A DNA stretch of 64,000 nt from R-RK-3 sp963842775 (GTDB lineage Bacteria > Pseudomonadota > Alphaproteobacteria > Rhizobiales > Rhodomicrobiaceae): positions 1 through 64,000 of the forward strand of contig CAWJHQ010000004.1 of the NCBI GenBank assembly GCA_963842775.1. The letters run 5' to 3'. The translations under genes and the position numbers were made by a program. Under the pieces are notes generated by a model. That model was not told the origin of the DNA, ran no database searches, and was given only the letters and a program-made list of their open reading frames with translations. Positions 18,882 to 28,817 of this stretch are shown here, piece by piece. How positions within the stretch are numbered: the stretch's first letter is position 1; each line of letters starts with the position of its first letter.

Positions 18882-20202
18882 ATGGCTCGACATCGCCCGC
18901 CGCAGCGGCGCGCCGCCGGCGGCCCGTCCTTTGCGGAGGCGTTCGCCACCTGGGCGAAAATCGGCGTCCTCTCGCTTCGGCGGCCCGACGGCGCAGATCG
19001 CGCTGATGCACCGGGTCGTCGTCGATGAGAAGAAATGGCTGGACGAGGCGCATTTCCTCAATGCGCTGAGCTTCTGCATGCTGCTGCCGGGGCCGGAAGC
19101 CATGCAGCTCGCCACCTATGCGGGGTGGCGCCTGCATGGGCTGGCGGGAGGGCTGGCGGCGGGGTTGCTGTTCGTGCTGCCCGGCGCGGGGTCGTGCTGG
19201 CTCTGTCGATGATCTATGCGGCATTCGGGCAGGTGCCGATCGTCGAGGCGATCTTCTTCGGCATCAAGGCGGCGGTGCTGGTGATCGTCGTCGAGGCGCT
19301 GCTGCGGATCGCCAGGCGGGCGCTCAAGCGGGCCGAACATTGGGCGATAGCCGCGCTGTCCTTCGTGGCGATCTTCTTCCTCGCCCTGCCCTTCCCGCTG
19401 ATCGTCTTCGCTGCGGCGCTTTTCGGCTTTTTTCGCGCGAGAAACCAGCCGCAGCCGCAAACAGGCGTGCCGCCGTCGAAGCTCGCGCCTCTGTCGCAGA
19501 CGCTGCGGACCATCGCCGTCTGGCTGGCCATCTGGCTGGCGCCTCTCCTCGCCCTCTCCGCGATCATGGGCCGCGACCATATCCTCACCCAGCTCGGCTG
19601 GTTCTTCTCCCAACTGGCCGTCGTGACCTTCGGCGGCGCTTATGCGGTGCTCGCCTATATGGGCCAGGACGTGGTCGTGCGGCATGGCTGGCTGGAGGCC
19701 GGGCAGATGCTGGACGGCCTCGGCCTGGCGGAGACGACGCCGGGGCCGCTGATCCTGGTCACGGAGTTCGTCGGCTTCCTCGCGGCCTGGCGCGCCGGTG
19801 GCGAGGCGGCATGGACGCTCGGCCTGCTCGGCGCGCTGACGGCTCTTTGGGCGACATTCGCGCCCTGCTTCCTCTGGATCTTCGCCGGCGCGCCCTATGT
19901 CGAGTGGATCAACGCCCAGCCGCGCCTGCGCGGCGCGCTGGCGGCGATCACGGCGGCGGTGGTGGGCGTCATCTTCAATCTGGCGCTCTGGTTCGCGCTG
20001 CATGTGTTCTTCGCCGAAGTGCGCCTGATCGAATTCGGCGTGCTGAAGCTTTGGACGCCGACGCTCTCCACGCTCGACTGGCGGGTGGTCGCGCTCGCCT
20101 CGACCAGCGCCCTTCTGCTGCTGCGGCTGCATTGGGGAATACCGGCGGTGTCTGGCCGTCGCATCCGCTCTGGGCGTCGCCGTCCGGTTCAGCGGCCTAT
20201 AG
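18882..20202 (+). CDS. chrA: ChrA chromate efflux transporter, frameshifted
   Basis: A chromate transporter of the long (two-domain) ChrA family, about 440 residues, which pumps chromate out of the cytoplasm. Each half carries the family motif: FAEAFATWAKIGVLSFGGPT with LLPGPEAMQLATYAGWRLHG in the first half, and FFSQLAVVTFGGAYAVLAYM with LAETTPGPLILVTEFVGFLA in the second. About ten hydrophobic helices are visible. ATG 18882 is favoured over 18876 because GAGAGG sits nine bases upstream. Shifts occur near 18985, 19190 and 20150; after the last, the tail reads LAVASALGVAVRFSGL with a stop at 20200-20202. Confidence 0.9.
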
Positions 20203-20245
20203 GCCGCCACGCACACCATCCAAGCGACAATACGGCGCGGGGGGT

Positions 20246-20274
20246 TTGATATAACATCCGAGCCGTTCTATATA
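20246..20274 (+). promoter_or_regulatory. promoter of the ferredoxin-NADP reductase gene
   Basis: TTGATA (20246-20251) and TATATA (20269-20274) are separated by 17 bases, a good vegetative promoter. It lies 42 bases before ATG 20316, after the chrA stop. The reductase may therefore be expressed independently of chrBA. Confidence 0.6.
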
Positions 20275-20315
20275 CACTCACGTCGCGAATTTGAGTGGAT
20301 GTAACGGACAGATAT

Positions 20316-21089
20316 ATGAGCAATTTCACCGAGGAAACGGTTCTCTCGGTCCGGCATTGGACGGACGATCTCTTCAGCTTCACCGCCACCCGCAGCCCAT
20401 CCTTCCGCTTCGTCAACGGCCAGTTCACGATGATGGGGCTTGAGGTCGAGGGCAGGCCGCTGACCCGCGCCTATTCGATGGTGAGCACCAATTATGACGA
20501 CGAGCTGGAGTTCTTCAGCATCAAGGTCGCGGACGGCCCGCTGACCTCGCGGCTTCAGCATATCAAGGAAGGCGACCGCATCCTGGTCAGCAAGAAGCCG
20601 GTCGGCACGCTCATTCTCGACAATCTGCTCCCCGGCAGCGCGCTTTACCTGCTCAGCACCGGGACCGGTCTCGCGCCGTTCATGAGCATCATCCGCGATC
20701 CCGAAACTTACGAAAAATTCGGCAAGGTGGTGCTGGTGCATGGCTGCCGCCAGATCGCCGAACTCGCCTATGGCGAGACGATCACCGAGGCGCTGCCGCG
20801 CGACGAATTCGTCGGCGAAATGATCCGCGACCGGCTGGTCTATTACCCCACCGTCACCCGCGAGCCGTTCCACAATCGCGGCCGGGTGACCGACCTCATC
20901 ACTTCAGGTGAGCTCTTCGACGATATCGGCATGCCGCCATTCGACGTGGCGGATGACCGCATCATGCTCTGCGGCAGCCCGCAAATGCTGGAAGAGATGC
21001 GGGACATCCTTGCGCAAAGCGGTTTCACCGAGGGCACCAACGGCAAGCCCGCCGAATTCGTCTTCGAGAAGGCGTTCGTCGAGCGCTGA
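20316..21089 (+). CDS. fpr: ferredoxin-NADP(+) reductase
   Basis: Bacterial-type ferredoxin/flavodoxin-NADP+ reductase of 257 residues. The FAD-binding signature is RAYSMVSTNYDDELEFFSIK (RxYS motif), followed by GDRILVSKKPVGTLILD and the NADP-binding loop LLSTGTGLAPFMSIIRDP. The C-terminal half shows HGCRQIAELAY and DRIMLCGSPQMLEEMRDIL, with C-terminal VFEKAFVER. MSNFTEETVLSVRHWTD is the family's usual start, so ATG 20316 is preferred over 20295. Intact. Such enzymes supply or dissipate reduced ferredoxin and are often induced by redox stress; the position after chrBA fits this. Confidence 0.92.
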   Translation: MSNFTEETVLSVRHWTDDLFSFTATRSPSFRFVNGQFTMMGLEVEGRPLTRAYSMVSTNYDDELEFFSIKVADGPLTSRLQHIKEGDRILVSKKPVGTLILDNLLPGSALYLLSTGTGLAPFMSIIRDPETYEKFGKVVLVHGCRQIAELAYGETITEALPRDEFVGEMIRDRLVYYPTVTREPFHNRGRVTDLITSGELFDDIGMPPFDVADDRIMLCGSPQMLEEMRDILAQSGFTEGTNGKPAEFVFEKAFVER

Positions 21090-21237
21090 TCCGGTATTTG
21101 CGGAACTCCCGACCTATCTGGTTGTTCGTCGCCAAGAAACTCCGCGTGGGCGACGCTGCTCGTGGTAAGCCACGCATGATTGCATATGGTTAGCCGGAAA
21201 CGGCACTGCGGGAACGACAGAGCGGGCGAGAATTCGC

Positions 21238-21852
21238 ATGATACATTTTCTTCGCAGGTCGGCATCGGTCGCCGCGGCCATCGGGCTGGCGCTGGTGCTG
21301 TCGGCATGCGGCATCAACAACATCCCCAGCTATGAGCAGAACGCCAAGGCCAAATGGGCCGAGGTGCAGAGCCAGTACAAGCGGCGCGCCGATCTGGTGC
21401 CCAATCTCGTCGAGACGGTGAAGGGCTTTGCCGAGCAGGAGCGCCAGGTGCTGATCCAGGTGACCGAGGCGCGCGCCAAGGCGACCCAGGTCCAGGTGCC
21501 CGCCGACATCCTCACCAATCCCGAAGCCATGAAGCGCTTCCAGGACGCGCAGAACACGCTTGGCGGCGCGCTGCGTCAGCTTCTCGCCGTGGTCGAGCGC
21601 TATCCGGACATCAAATCGGGCCAGAATTTCCTCGCGCTGCAAAGCCAGCTCGAAGGCACCGAAAACCGGATCGGCATCGCGCGGCGGGACTATATCGAAG
21701 CGGCGCGGGTCTATAATACCGAGCTCGTCACCCTTCCGGGCCGCCTGTGGAAATCCGTGCTCTATCCGTCATCCGAGCCGATCGCGACCTTTACCGCGAC
21801 GCCGGAAGAGCAGCAGACGCCGAAGGTCGATTTCAACCGGCCGAAAACCTGA
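21238..21852 (+). CDS. LemA-family lipoprotein
   Basis: A LemA-family protein of 204 residues with a lipoprotein signal ending LVLSACG (lipidated Cys near residue 24). The LemA helix signature follows: NNIPSYEQNAKAKWAEVQSQ, then YKRRADLVPNLVETVKGFAE, LQSQLEGTENRIGIARRDYI and YNTELVTLPGRLWKSVLY. The molecular function is unknown. A TPM-domain protein begins 29 bases after its stop, the usual lemA-ygcG arrangement. Intact. Confidence 0.92.
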   Translation: MIHFLRRSASVAAAIGLALVLSACGINNIPSYEQNAKAKWAEVQSQYKRRADLVPNLVETVKGFAEQERQVLIQVTEARAKATQVQVPADILTNPEAMKRFQDAQNTLGGALRQLLAVVERYPDIKSGQNFLALQSQLEGTENRIGIARRDYIEAARVYNTELVTLPGRLWKSVLYPSSEPIATFTATPEEQQTPKVDFNRPKT

Positions 21853-21881
21853 GGGTCGACGCGGGCGGAAGGCGCTGACCC

Positions 21882-22711
21882 ATGGCGGAGCGAGCTCGAC
21901 ACCGGTTGCCTGGCGCGGCCATTCTTCATCCTGGCGTGGCTGGCGGTGCTCGCCGCCTGCCAGGGCGCGCTGGCGCAGCCGAAATTTCCCCCGCTCGACG
22001 GGCCGCATCGTCGATGAGGCGCAGCTTCTCAGCCCCGCGGACGAGCAGGAGCTGACCAGGACGCTCACCGATCTGGAGGCCAAATCGACCGACCAGCTCG
22101 TCATCTACACGACCAACTCCCTGCAAGGCTACGAGATTGAGGATTTCGGCTATCAGCTCGGCCGTGCGTGGCAGATCGGCCAGGCGGGTACCAATAATGG
22201 CGCGCTGCTCATCGTCGCGCCGAAGGACCGCAAGGTGCGCATCGAGGTCGGGCGCGGGCTGGAGCCGCAGCTCACCGACATCATGACGCAGCTCATCATC
22301 CAGAACGCCATTCTGCCCGCCTTCCGGCGCGGTGACTTCGCCGCGGGCATCAAGGCCGGCGTACGCGACATCCGCGATGTGATGCTGGGGGATGCGGAGG
22401 CGGTCAAGGATCGCGCGCGGCGGACGGTGAAGCGCGATCCGGAAGCCAATGAGGCGCTCATCGGATTCGTCGTCTTCGCCGCCTTCGTCATTTTCCTCAT
22501 CTGGATCCAATGGCGCGAGGGCAAGCACATCCCGGCACGGCAAGCGGCGCCATGCGCGACGACCGGCGCCGGCGCCGCGAGCGCGACGACATCGTTTTCA
22601 TTCCCGGCGGTTGGAGCGGCGGCTCCAGTGGCGGATCGGGAGGCGGGCGGCGGCGGCTGCTCGGGCGGCGGCGGAGACTTCGGCGGCGGCGGATCGTCGG
22701 GGAGCTGGTAG
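21882..22711 (+). CDS. TPM-domain (YgcG-like) protein, frameshifted
   Basis: A secreted or membrane-anchored TPM-domain protein of about 275 residues, normally encoded next to LemA. A signal peptide FFILAWLAVLAACQGALAQP appears after a shift near 21905. The TPM domain runs from GRIVDEAQLLSPADEQELTR through STDQLVIYTTNSLQGYEIED, WQIGQAGTNNGALLIVAPKD and VRIEVGRGLEPQLTDIM. A transmembrane helix (ALIGFVVFAAFVIFLIWIQW) and a glycine-rich tail ending GGGGSSGSW complete the family architecture. Frame changes lie near 21905, 22005 and in the tail around 22545. Confidence 0.85.
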
Positions 22712-22819
22712 CCGTATCGGTCCAGCGGAGGCGGCCACCGGAGTTGGACAAGTTTAGGTGACGCGGCACGTAAAGAAGCGAATGAGTCGCTGCACCGGCG
22801 GCGCGAGGGAAATGACGGA

Positions 22820-23437
22820 ATGCTGAATTCGCGGGACGAGCAACAGGCAATCGCCGAGGCAATCGCAAAGGCCGAACGCGCGACATCGGGCGAAATCGTC
22901 GCCGTGGTCGCGGAGGCAAGCGGCAGCTATTTCTCGTCCTCTTTCCTGTGGGCAGCCATTGCGGCGCTCGCGGTGCCCTTGCCGCTCATCCATTGGACAT
23001 GGTGGCCGATCCAGACGATCTACTCGTTCAAATCGACGTCTTCGTGACGCTCGGCCCTCCTCTTCACCTACCGGCCATTGCGGCTGGCCCTGACGCCGCG
23101 CACCATAAAGCATCACTGGCGCATCGCCGCGCTCTGGAGCAGTTTTTGGCCCAGAACCTGCACACGACACCCGGCCGGACCGGGGTACTGATCTTCGTTT
23201 CGGTCGCCGAGCGCTATGCCGAGATTGTCGCCGATGCCGAGATCAACCGCCATGTGCCGATCGAGACCTGGACCGGCATCGTCAACGACCTCACCTCCAT
23301 ATCGGTGACGGCCAGGCGTCCACGGATTCCTGCATGCGGTCCAGTCCGTCGGCAAGCTCCTGGCCGAGCATTTCCCGCCCGAAACGGAGGTCCGCGATAC
23401 GCTCCCCAACCATTTGATCCTGCTGCCCGCCGAATGA
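22820..23437 (+). CDS. second TPM-domain protein, frameshifted
   Basis: A shorter TPM-domain protein. It starts RDEQQAIAEAIAKAERATSG, continues EIVAVVAEASGSYFSSSFLW, has a membrane segment (AAIAALAVPLPLIHWTWW) and, after shifts near 23030-23060, the rest of the domain: LAQNLHTTPGRTGVLIFVSV, AERYAEIVADAEINRHVPIE and LLAEHFPPETEVRDTLPNHL. The stop is at 23435-23437. It follows the lemA and first TPM genes in the same direction, so the three may form one operon. Function unknown. Confidence 0.75.
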
Positions 23438-23576
23438 GCATCGAGCAAAAGCCGTTGCGAAGTCCGGGCCAATCGTTGTCAATGAGAGGCAATGACAAGC
23501 AGGGCAGATTCCGCGAAGTACCGCAGACGAATGCAACTCGTGATCCAATCCACCCTCGTAACCGGGCTTACGTCCG

Positions 23577-24762
23577 GTGAGTGAGGCGACACAGCCCCGC
23601 CGCTTCAAAATAGTCGCCACACTGGGCACCACGCAGACTTTGGCCTGGGCCTCCAGCTATTATCTGGCGGCGATCCTCGCCGATCCGATCGCGCGCGAAC
23701 TCGGCATGACCAGCACCGGCATATTCGCGCCATTTTCCGCCGCGCTGGTGGTCGCCGCCCTGCTGGGTCCTCGCGTTGGCCGCACCATCGACCGCTTCGG
23801 CGGGCGCGAGGTGCTTGCCGCATCGAATGTGCTGTTCGCCGCCGGGCTGCTGCTTCTGGCCGCCGCTCATTCCGTGCTGGTGATCTGGCTCGGCTGGCTG
23901 ATGCTCGGCTTCGGCATGGGGATGGGTCTCTACGACGCCGCCTTTGCGACGCTGGGCCGCCACTATGGCGACAAAGCCAGATCCGCCATCACCGGCATCA
24001 CCCTGATTGCCGGCTTCGCCAGCACCGTCGGCTGGCCGCTGACGGCCTTGGGCGTCGAGACATCGGCTGGCGCTATACGTGCGGCGGCTGGGCGCTCGCC
24101 CATCTCTGCCTCGGACTGCCGCTCAACCTGTTCGGCCTGCCCCGGCCGCTGGGCCTGGGCCTTGCGATCTCGGACGCCGCGAAGCCGCATATTCCCATGG
24201 ACCGGACCATGTGGCTGCTGGGCTTTGCCTTCGCGGCGGGCTGGGTCGTCTCGACCGCGATGGCGGCGCATCTGCCGCGCATCCTTGAAGCCTCCGGCGC
24301 GACGACGGCCCAAGCCGTTGCAGCCGGGGCGCTGATCGGGCCGGCACAGGTCGCCGCGCGCCTGATGGAAGCAGGGGTGCTCAGCCGCTATCACCCGCTG
24401 CTGTCGGCGCGGCTTTGCCTGCTCGGCCACCCGCTCGGCGCGGCGCTGCTCGTTGGGGCGGAGCCTGGTTCGCCGCTCCGTTCACGCTTCTGCACGGCGC
24501 GGGCAACGGCATCCTGACCATAGCCAAGGGAACGGTCCCATTGTCGATCTTCGGCCCGGACAATTATGGCTATCGGCTGGGCCTGCTCGGAGCCCCGGCC
24601 AGGCTCGCCCAGGCGGGCGCGCCATTGGTGTTCGGGCTGCTCGTCGAGCGCTACGGCGCGGGCGCGCTCATCGTCTCATGCGGATTTTGCCTCGCCGGGT
24701 TCATCGCATTGCTGCTGGTGAAGGTGAGTGCGACGGCGGATGTCACGATCGCAGGCGACTAG
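23577..24762 (+). CDS. MFS transporter, frameshifted
   Basis: A major facilitator superfamily permease of about 395 residues. Starting at GTG 23577, it reads LGTTQTLAWASSYYLAAILA, LLGPRVGRTIDRFGGREVLA (the loop 2-3 MFS motif) and GFGMGMGLYDAAFATLGRHY, then a domain with SGATTAQAVAAGALIGPAQV and, after a shift near 24470, TLLHGAGNGILTIAKGTVPL. About twelve hydrophobic helices are seen. Another shift lies near 24060. The pattern is that of the YbjJ/arabinose-type MFS proteins common in proteobacteria; substrate unknown. Confidence 0.85.
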
Positions 24763-24903
24763 TAGCTGCCACCAGGGCGGACCAGAGACACCGGCAATCT
24801 GCGCCCGGTCGGCGAAAACTCCTTTACCGGCATCAGCGCCCCCCACACCTCCCGCTCCACGGCAAGGCGTGAAAAATGAACCTAAGAGCGCTGCAGCGCG
24901 GCC

Positions 24904-25626
24904 TCACTTGCTTGGCACCGGGACGAGCTCGGTGAATACGACGGGGCCGGTAGGCTGGCCGGTGGGCGAGCCGCCTTCAGGCTCAACGCTGATCGCGAAG
25001 GTGGTGCGCTGCAACTCGGCGGCATCGACCCCGCCAAGCTTTTCAGCCGGAAAGCGCGATGCGGCGCTGAGCAGACCAAGTGACCGGGGCGTCGGGCTGT
25101 CACCGCCCACGGCCCACAATTCATGGCTATGCCCGGGCGCCGGGGTCAGATCGCCGACGCGCAACACCATGATCGATTTGTCTTTCGTGCTGACGGCGGC
25201 GACGAACGCGGGATTGCGGTCATCGCCTTCGAGCACCGCGACGAATTTCTCGTCGCGAATTGGCGCCGTCTCGCGCACGGCGACGAACAGCAGCAGCGAG
25301 GCGGCCATGGCCGCTGCCGCGATTGCTCCACCTTGCCATCGGCGAAGCCGCCGCTGCAAATCGACGATGTCGGCTGTGCCGCGCGCGTTCTCCGCCGAAG
25401 CGATTTTTGCCTTGATCACCGCGAAGGCGTCCACGGGCGGGGTGACCGGCTCGACCGCTTCGAGCAGCGGGTCCAGCCGGCGCTCCCAATATGCGACGGC
25501 ACTGGCCAGCCGCGGTTCCAGGCGCAGACGGCGGTCGACTTCGGCGCGTTCAGCCGCGCTCAGCGTGCCGAGCGCATACTCGGCCGCAAGCCCGTCTTCG
25601 TCGCTCATCTCGTCAATCTCCGCCAT
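24904..25626 (-). CDS. RskA-type anti-sigma factor
   Basis: Anti-sigma factor of 240 residues. The cytoplasmic N-terminal part reads GLAAEYALGTLSAAERAEVD and LASAVAYWERRLDPLLEAVE, a signature of the RskA/anti-sigma-K family. A single membrane helix (GGAIAAAAMAASLLLFVAV, about residues 98-116) leads to a periplasmic RskA domain with GDLTPAPGHSHELWAVGGDS and FAISVEPEGGSP. The first 14 bases overlap the end of the ECF sigma gene, so the two are translationally coupled. No zinc-binding HxxxCxxC is seen. Intact. Confidence 0.92.
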   Translation of the reverse strand: MAEIDEMSDEDGLAAEYALGTLSAAERAEVDRRLRLEPRLASAVAYWERRLDPLLEAVEPVTPPVDAFAVIKAKIASAENARGTADIVDLQRRLRRWQGGAIAAAAMAASLLLFVAVRETAPIRDEKFVAVLEGDDRNPAFVAAVSTKDKSIMVLRVGDLTPAPGHSHELWAVGGDSPTPRSLGLLSAASRFPAEKLGGVDAAELQRTTFAISVEPEGGSPTGQPTGPVVFTELVPVPSK

Positions 25627-26194
25627 CGAGGCACTCTCGAAGCAAGGCCAAGCTGCGCCGCAACACGGTCTTCACCGTGTTGACCGGCCGTGAAAATTTC
25701 TCCGCCAGCTCCTCCCTGCTCCAGCCGCTGTAATAGGCGAGGAGGATCATCTCCTTGCGTTCCGCCGGCAAGCCGTCAAGACAACCCTCCAGCCTGCGTA
25801 ATTCTTCATTCTGTTCGGCCTCACTCGCGGGATCGGTTGGCGAGGCCTCGTCATAATCGTCGATCGGATCGGAAAGATCCGATATCCGTTCTGTCCGCAG
25901 GCGGCGCAAATCGATGGCGCGGTTTCGTGCGATACGCGCCATCCAGGCGATCGGCGAGCCAAGACCGGGATCATAAGTGTAGGCCTTTTGCCAGATGAGG
26001 ACGTAACTCTCCTGGAGCGCCTCCTTGGCAAGTTCACGATTGACGCAGATACGGCAGATCACGCCGAAGAGTTTCGCGCTCGTACGTGCATATAGTCGTT
26101 CGAAGGCGTCGCGGTCACCTGCGCCGGCGCGCGTCAATAGCGCTCCCAGCCCATCAGAGCCGGAGGTTGAAGGCGCCAAATCTTTTCGTAACAA
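25613..26194 (-). CDS. ECF RNA polymerase sigma factor
   Basis: An extracytoplasmic-function sigma factor of 193 residues. Region 2 is RDAFERLYARTSAKLFGVIC through EALQESYVLIWQKAYTYDPG and AWMARIARNRAIDLRR (the -10 binding helix); region 4 is LPAERKEMILLAYYSGWSRE with the recognition helix EELAEKFSRPVNTVKTVLRR. It is the SigK-like type paired with RskA anti-sigma factors. The gene is divergent from the fasciclin gene, a frequent partner of such pairs. Intact. Confidence 0.92.
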   Translation of the reverse strand: MLRKDLAPSTSGSDGLGALLTRAGAGDRDAFERLYARTSAKLFGVICRICVNRELAKEALQESYVLIWQKAYTYDPGLGSPIAWMARIARNRAIDLRRLRTERISDLSDPIDDYDEASPTDPASEAEQNEELRRLEGCLDGLPAERKEMILLAYYSGWSREELAEKFSRPVNTVKTVLRRSLALLRECLDGGD

Positions 26195-26387
26195 AACCGT
26201 GAATAGCCTCCCTCGATCCTCGTCCCCAGCCGTCTATACCAAGGTTTATCAGGCAAAAATCAACCGAATGTAACCTTTGAATTTCCAAGCGGCGGAAATT
26301 TCCTGAAACCGGATTCCGGCACCGCCGTAACTGGCGGCATAGCAAGGCATGAAGCCGCGCTAAGCTTCATCAACGGAGTCCTATACC

Positions 26388-26936
26388 ATGAATCTCGCCA
26401 AGGGTTTTATCGCCGCATGTGCCGCCACGGCCTTGACCGCGACCGTCGCATTTGCCGCCGTGATCGTCGGCGGTGCGCCGATGTATCCGAACAAGAACAT
26501 CATTGAGAATGCCGTCAACTCGAAGGATCACACGACGCTCGTCGCGGCCGTCAAGGCGGCCGGGCTGGTCGAGACACTGCAGGGCCCCGGGCCGTTCATG
26601 GTCTTCGCCCCGACGAACGCCGCCTTCGCCAAGCTGCCGGCAGGCACGGTCGAGACGCTGCTGAAGCCCGAGAACAAGGCCAAGCTGACCAAGATCCTCA
26701 CTTACCATGTCGTGCCCGTCAATGCGCTGAGCGACGCGATCAAGAAGATGGTCAAGGATGATGGCGGCAAGCATCCGGTGAAGACGGTGAGCGGCGACAC
26801 TCTGATCGTCACGACCAAGGGCGACAAGATCCAGCTCACCGACGAAAAGGGCGGCACCGCGACCGTCACCATCGCCGATGTCAAGCAGTCGAACGGCGTC
26901 ATCCATGTGATCGACAAGGTTCTGCTGCCCGAATAA
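26388..26936 (+). CDS. exported fasciclin-domain protein
   Basis: A 182-residue exported protein with a signal peptide (LAKGFIAACAATALTATVAFA) and one fasciclin (FAS1) domain. FAS1 signatures are visible: NAVNSKDHTTLVAAVKAAGL, the H1 motif PFMVFAPTNAAFAKLPAG, KILTYHVVPVNALSD in the middle and the H2-like end VIHVIDKVLLPE. Such proteins mediate adhesion and in proteobacteria often lie beside an ECF/RskA pair, as here. It is probably in the regulon of that sigma factor. Intact. Confidence 0.92.
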   Translation: MNLAKGFIAACAATALTATVAFAAVIVGGAPMYPNKNIIENAVNSKDHTTLVAAVKAAGLVETLQGPGPFMVFAPTNAAFAKLPAGTVETLLKPENKAKLTKILTYHVVPVNALSDAIKKMVKDDGGKHPVKTVSGDTLIVTTKGDKIQLTDEKGGTATVTIADVKQSNGVIHVIDKVLLPE

Positions 26937-27088
26937 CGCCAGCGCACGATCAGGCTCTCCGCGGCTGGATGTGAGCTGCGGGGGGCCTGTCAGAACCGTT
27001 TGACCGCTCCCGGACATGCGGCGGCCGGAACCCGCGCCCGGCGCCGGCATTTCCCATCTCAGCCATTAAGCGCCAGGGAATACCGGAC

Positions 27089-27546
27089 ATGATCGCGCTC
27101 GAAGCCGAGATGAACTACACGGTCAAGACCACACATTCGTTGACGCCAACCTCAGGATCGCCGTCCGTTGCCCGGCAATATTGGCAGGTAAGCGAAGCCT
27201 GATTTTGTTGGCGATCGCATTCAGGCAGAACTTGCCGCCTCAGGTATCGACTGGATGGAAATAGCGGGTACGGATTTTGGCGGCCGGATGTCCGCGCTCA
27301 GTTCAAAACCCACGACGACGCCGTCATTCTTATGGAGTATCGCGGTTTGGTGGAGCAGACGGAGACGTTCAAACGCGCAGCCGAACTGGAGCGGGCCACC
27401 GACTGGTCGGATCATTATTTCCGTCTAGCGATCCGCTTCGAGACGGGGCGCACGCCTATCGCTGGCTGAATACCAGCCTCTTTGTCGCCGCTGGCCGGCT
27501 GCTAGGAACCGGACACATTGAATACGCAGTATACCGCGTAACGTAA
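27089..27546 (+). CDS. DUF3237-like protein, broken by several frameshifts
   Basis: The second half resembles the DUF3237 family: RPDVRAQFKTHDDAVILMEY is the diagnostic core (preceded by IDWMEIAGTDFG), then WSDHYFRLAIRFETG, and RYRWLNTSLFVAAGRLLGTG (after a shift near 27455), ending EYAVYRVT at TAA 27544-27546. The first half (starting around ATG 27089, MIALEAEMNYTVKTTHS) is poorly conserved and needs several corrections. It could be an intact gene with errors or a decaying one; unlike the ribosomal genes nothing forces the former. Function of the family is unknown. Confidence 0.6.
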
Positions 27547-27652
27547 GTTCCAGCCCCATTCACGCTTGAATAGGTCCCAAAAATGGCAAAAATCGCTACT
27601 CTGATCGTCATCCACTAATTGTTGGGGCTGAAGCGGGGAAAGCGTATGTTGC

Positions 27653-28682
27653 ATGGGTTCTCGCCGCGCTGCGGCGATTTTTGCGCTCGGCTTCGCGGGG
27701 CTGGCGCTTAATGCCCGGCTGGTGGCCCGCCGGGTGGAACGGGCGGTGCCGCCGCTCGGGCGTTTCGTGGAAGTCGACGGGGCGAAGCTGCACTATGTCG
27801 ATCGCGGCGAGGGCCCGCCCATCGTCATGATCCACGGCATCGGCGCGAATCTGCAGGCATTACGCTCACACCATCCTCGACGAGGTCGCGAAAACCAACC
27901 GCGTCATCGCCATCGACCGTCCCGGCTGCGGCTATAGCGAGCGGCCGCGCGGCGCCGACAACGCCACGCACACCCAGGCGGCGATCATCCAGAAGGCGCT
28001 GGAGAAGCTCGGCGTCGCCGATCCGCTGGTCGTCGGCCATTCGCTTGGCGGCTCCGTCGCGCTGGCGCATGCGCTGCTGCATCCTGGCAAGGCACGCGGC
28101 TATGTGCTGATCGCGCCGCTGGCCGCTCCGCCGGAAATGAAGCCGCCCTTCGACAGCTGGTATATAACCTCGCCGCTGCGCAGATGGCTCATCGCCTGGA
28201 CCATCGGCATACCGATGGCGATGCGATACGGGCCTGCCCTGACGGCCTTCGTCTTCGCGCCGCAAACGCCTCCCAAGGATTTCGGCACGGCGAGCGGCGC
28301 ATTTCTGGGCCTGCGGCCGAAGGCCATCATCAACAATTTCAGGGACGCCGTCGCCTCGCCTATCACGGTCGAGGAGATCCATACGCGATATGGTGAAATC
28401 GACGCGCCGGTGATCTGCCTGTTCGGCGTGCAGGACCAGGTCCTCGACCCGGAGCTGAACCTGGCGCCCCTGGCCGGCATGCACTCGGCCGAAATTCAGC
28501 TGCTTGACGGCGCCGGTCACATGCTGCTGCATGCGGAGCCCTCCGCCGTTACCGCCGCAATACGGAAAATCGATGGCGCGGCGCATCAGCGCGATAGAGG
28601 TATAGGGATGGCTTTCCGTCCGATCACGCGACCAGCTAAGATCTGGAGCGGGCCACGAGGCGGCGCTGTTTCCACCTATTGA
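27653..28682 (+). CDS. alpha/beta hydrolase, frameshifted
   Basis: An alpha/beta hydrolase of about 340 residues with an N-terminal membrane anchor (AAAIFALGFAGLALNARLVA). The fold motifs are GEGPPIVMIHGIGANLQALT (oxyanion), VIAIDRPGCGYSERP, the nucleophile elbow PLVVGHSLGGSVALAHALLH, the acid region ICLFGVQDQVLDP and the histidine region LLDGAGHMLLHAEP. One frame change lies near 27862. Translation from ATG 27653 is assumed; ATG 27646 is in another frame. The last 25 or so residues are unusual, so the true stop may lie earlier. Substrate unknown. Confidence 0.8.
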
Positions 28683-28817
28683 TCCGGCCCGTTAATGTCT
28701 CAAGTCCTTCGTCATATAGCTCTTGCAACTCGCTGTAGTCGCTTTAAAATCAAGATATTTCCGGGCCGGATCAATAAATCATCCCACTCCAGTCTTTCGG
28801 CAACCGAGGTGCGCCCC

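Noticed and set aside
19116..20219. Long minus-strand open frame opposite chrA
   Set aside because: It is a GC-driven shadow of chrA: the translation is rich in Arg, Gln and His and has no family pattern, whereas the opposite strand encodes a clear transporter.
26195..26387. ECF-type promoter (TGTAACC or GTAACT) between the sigma and fasciclin genes
   Set aside because: Short boxes are present, but no matching -10 at a fixed distance could be defined, so no promoter feature is listed.
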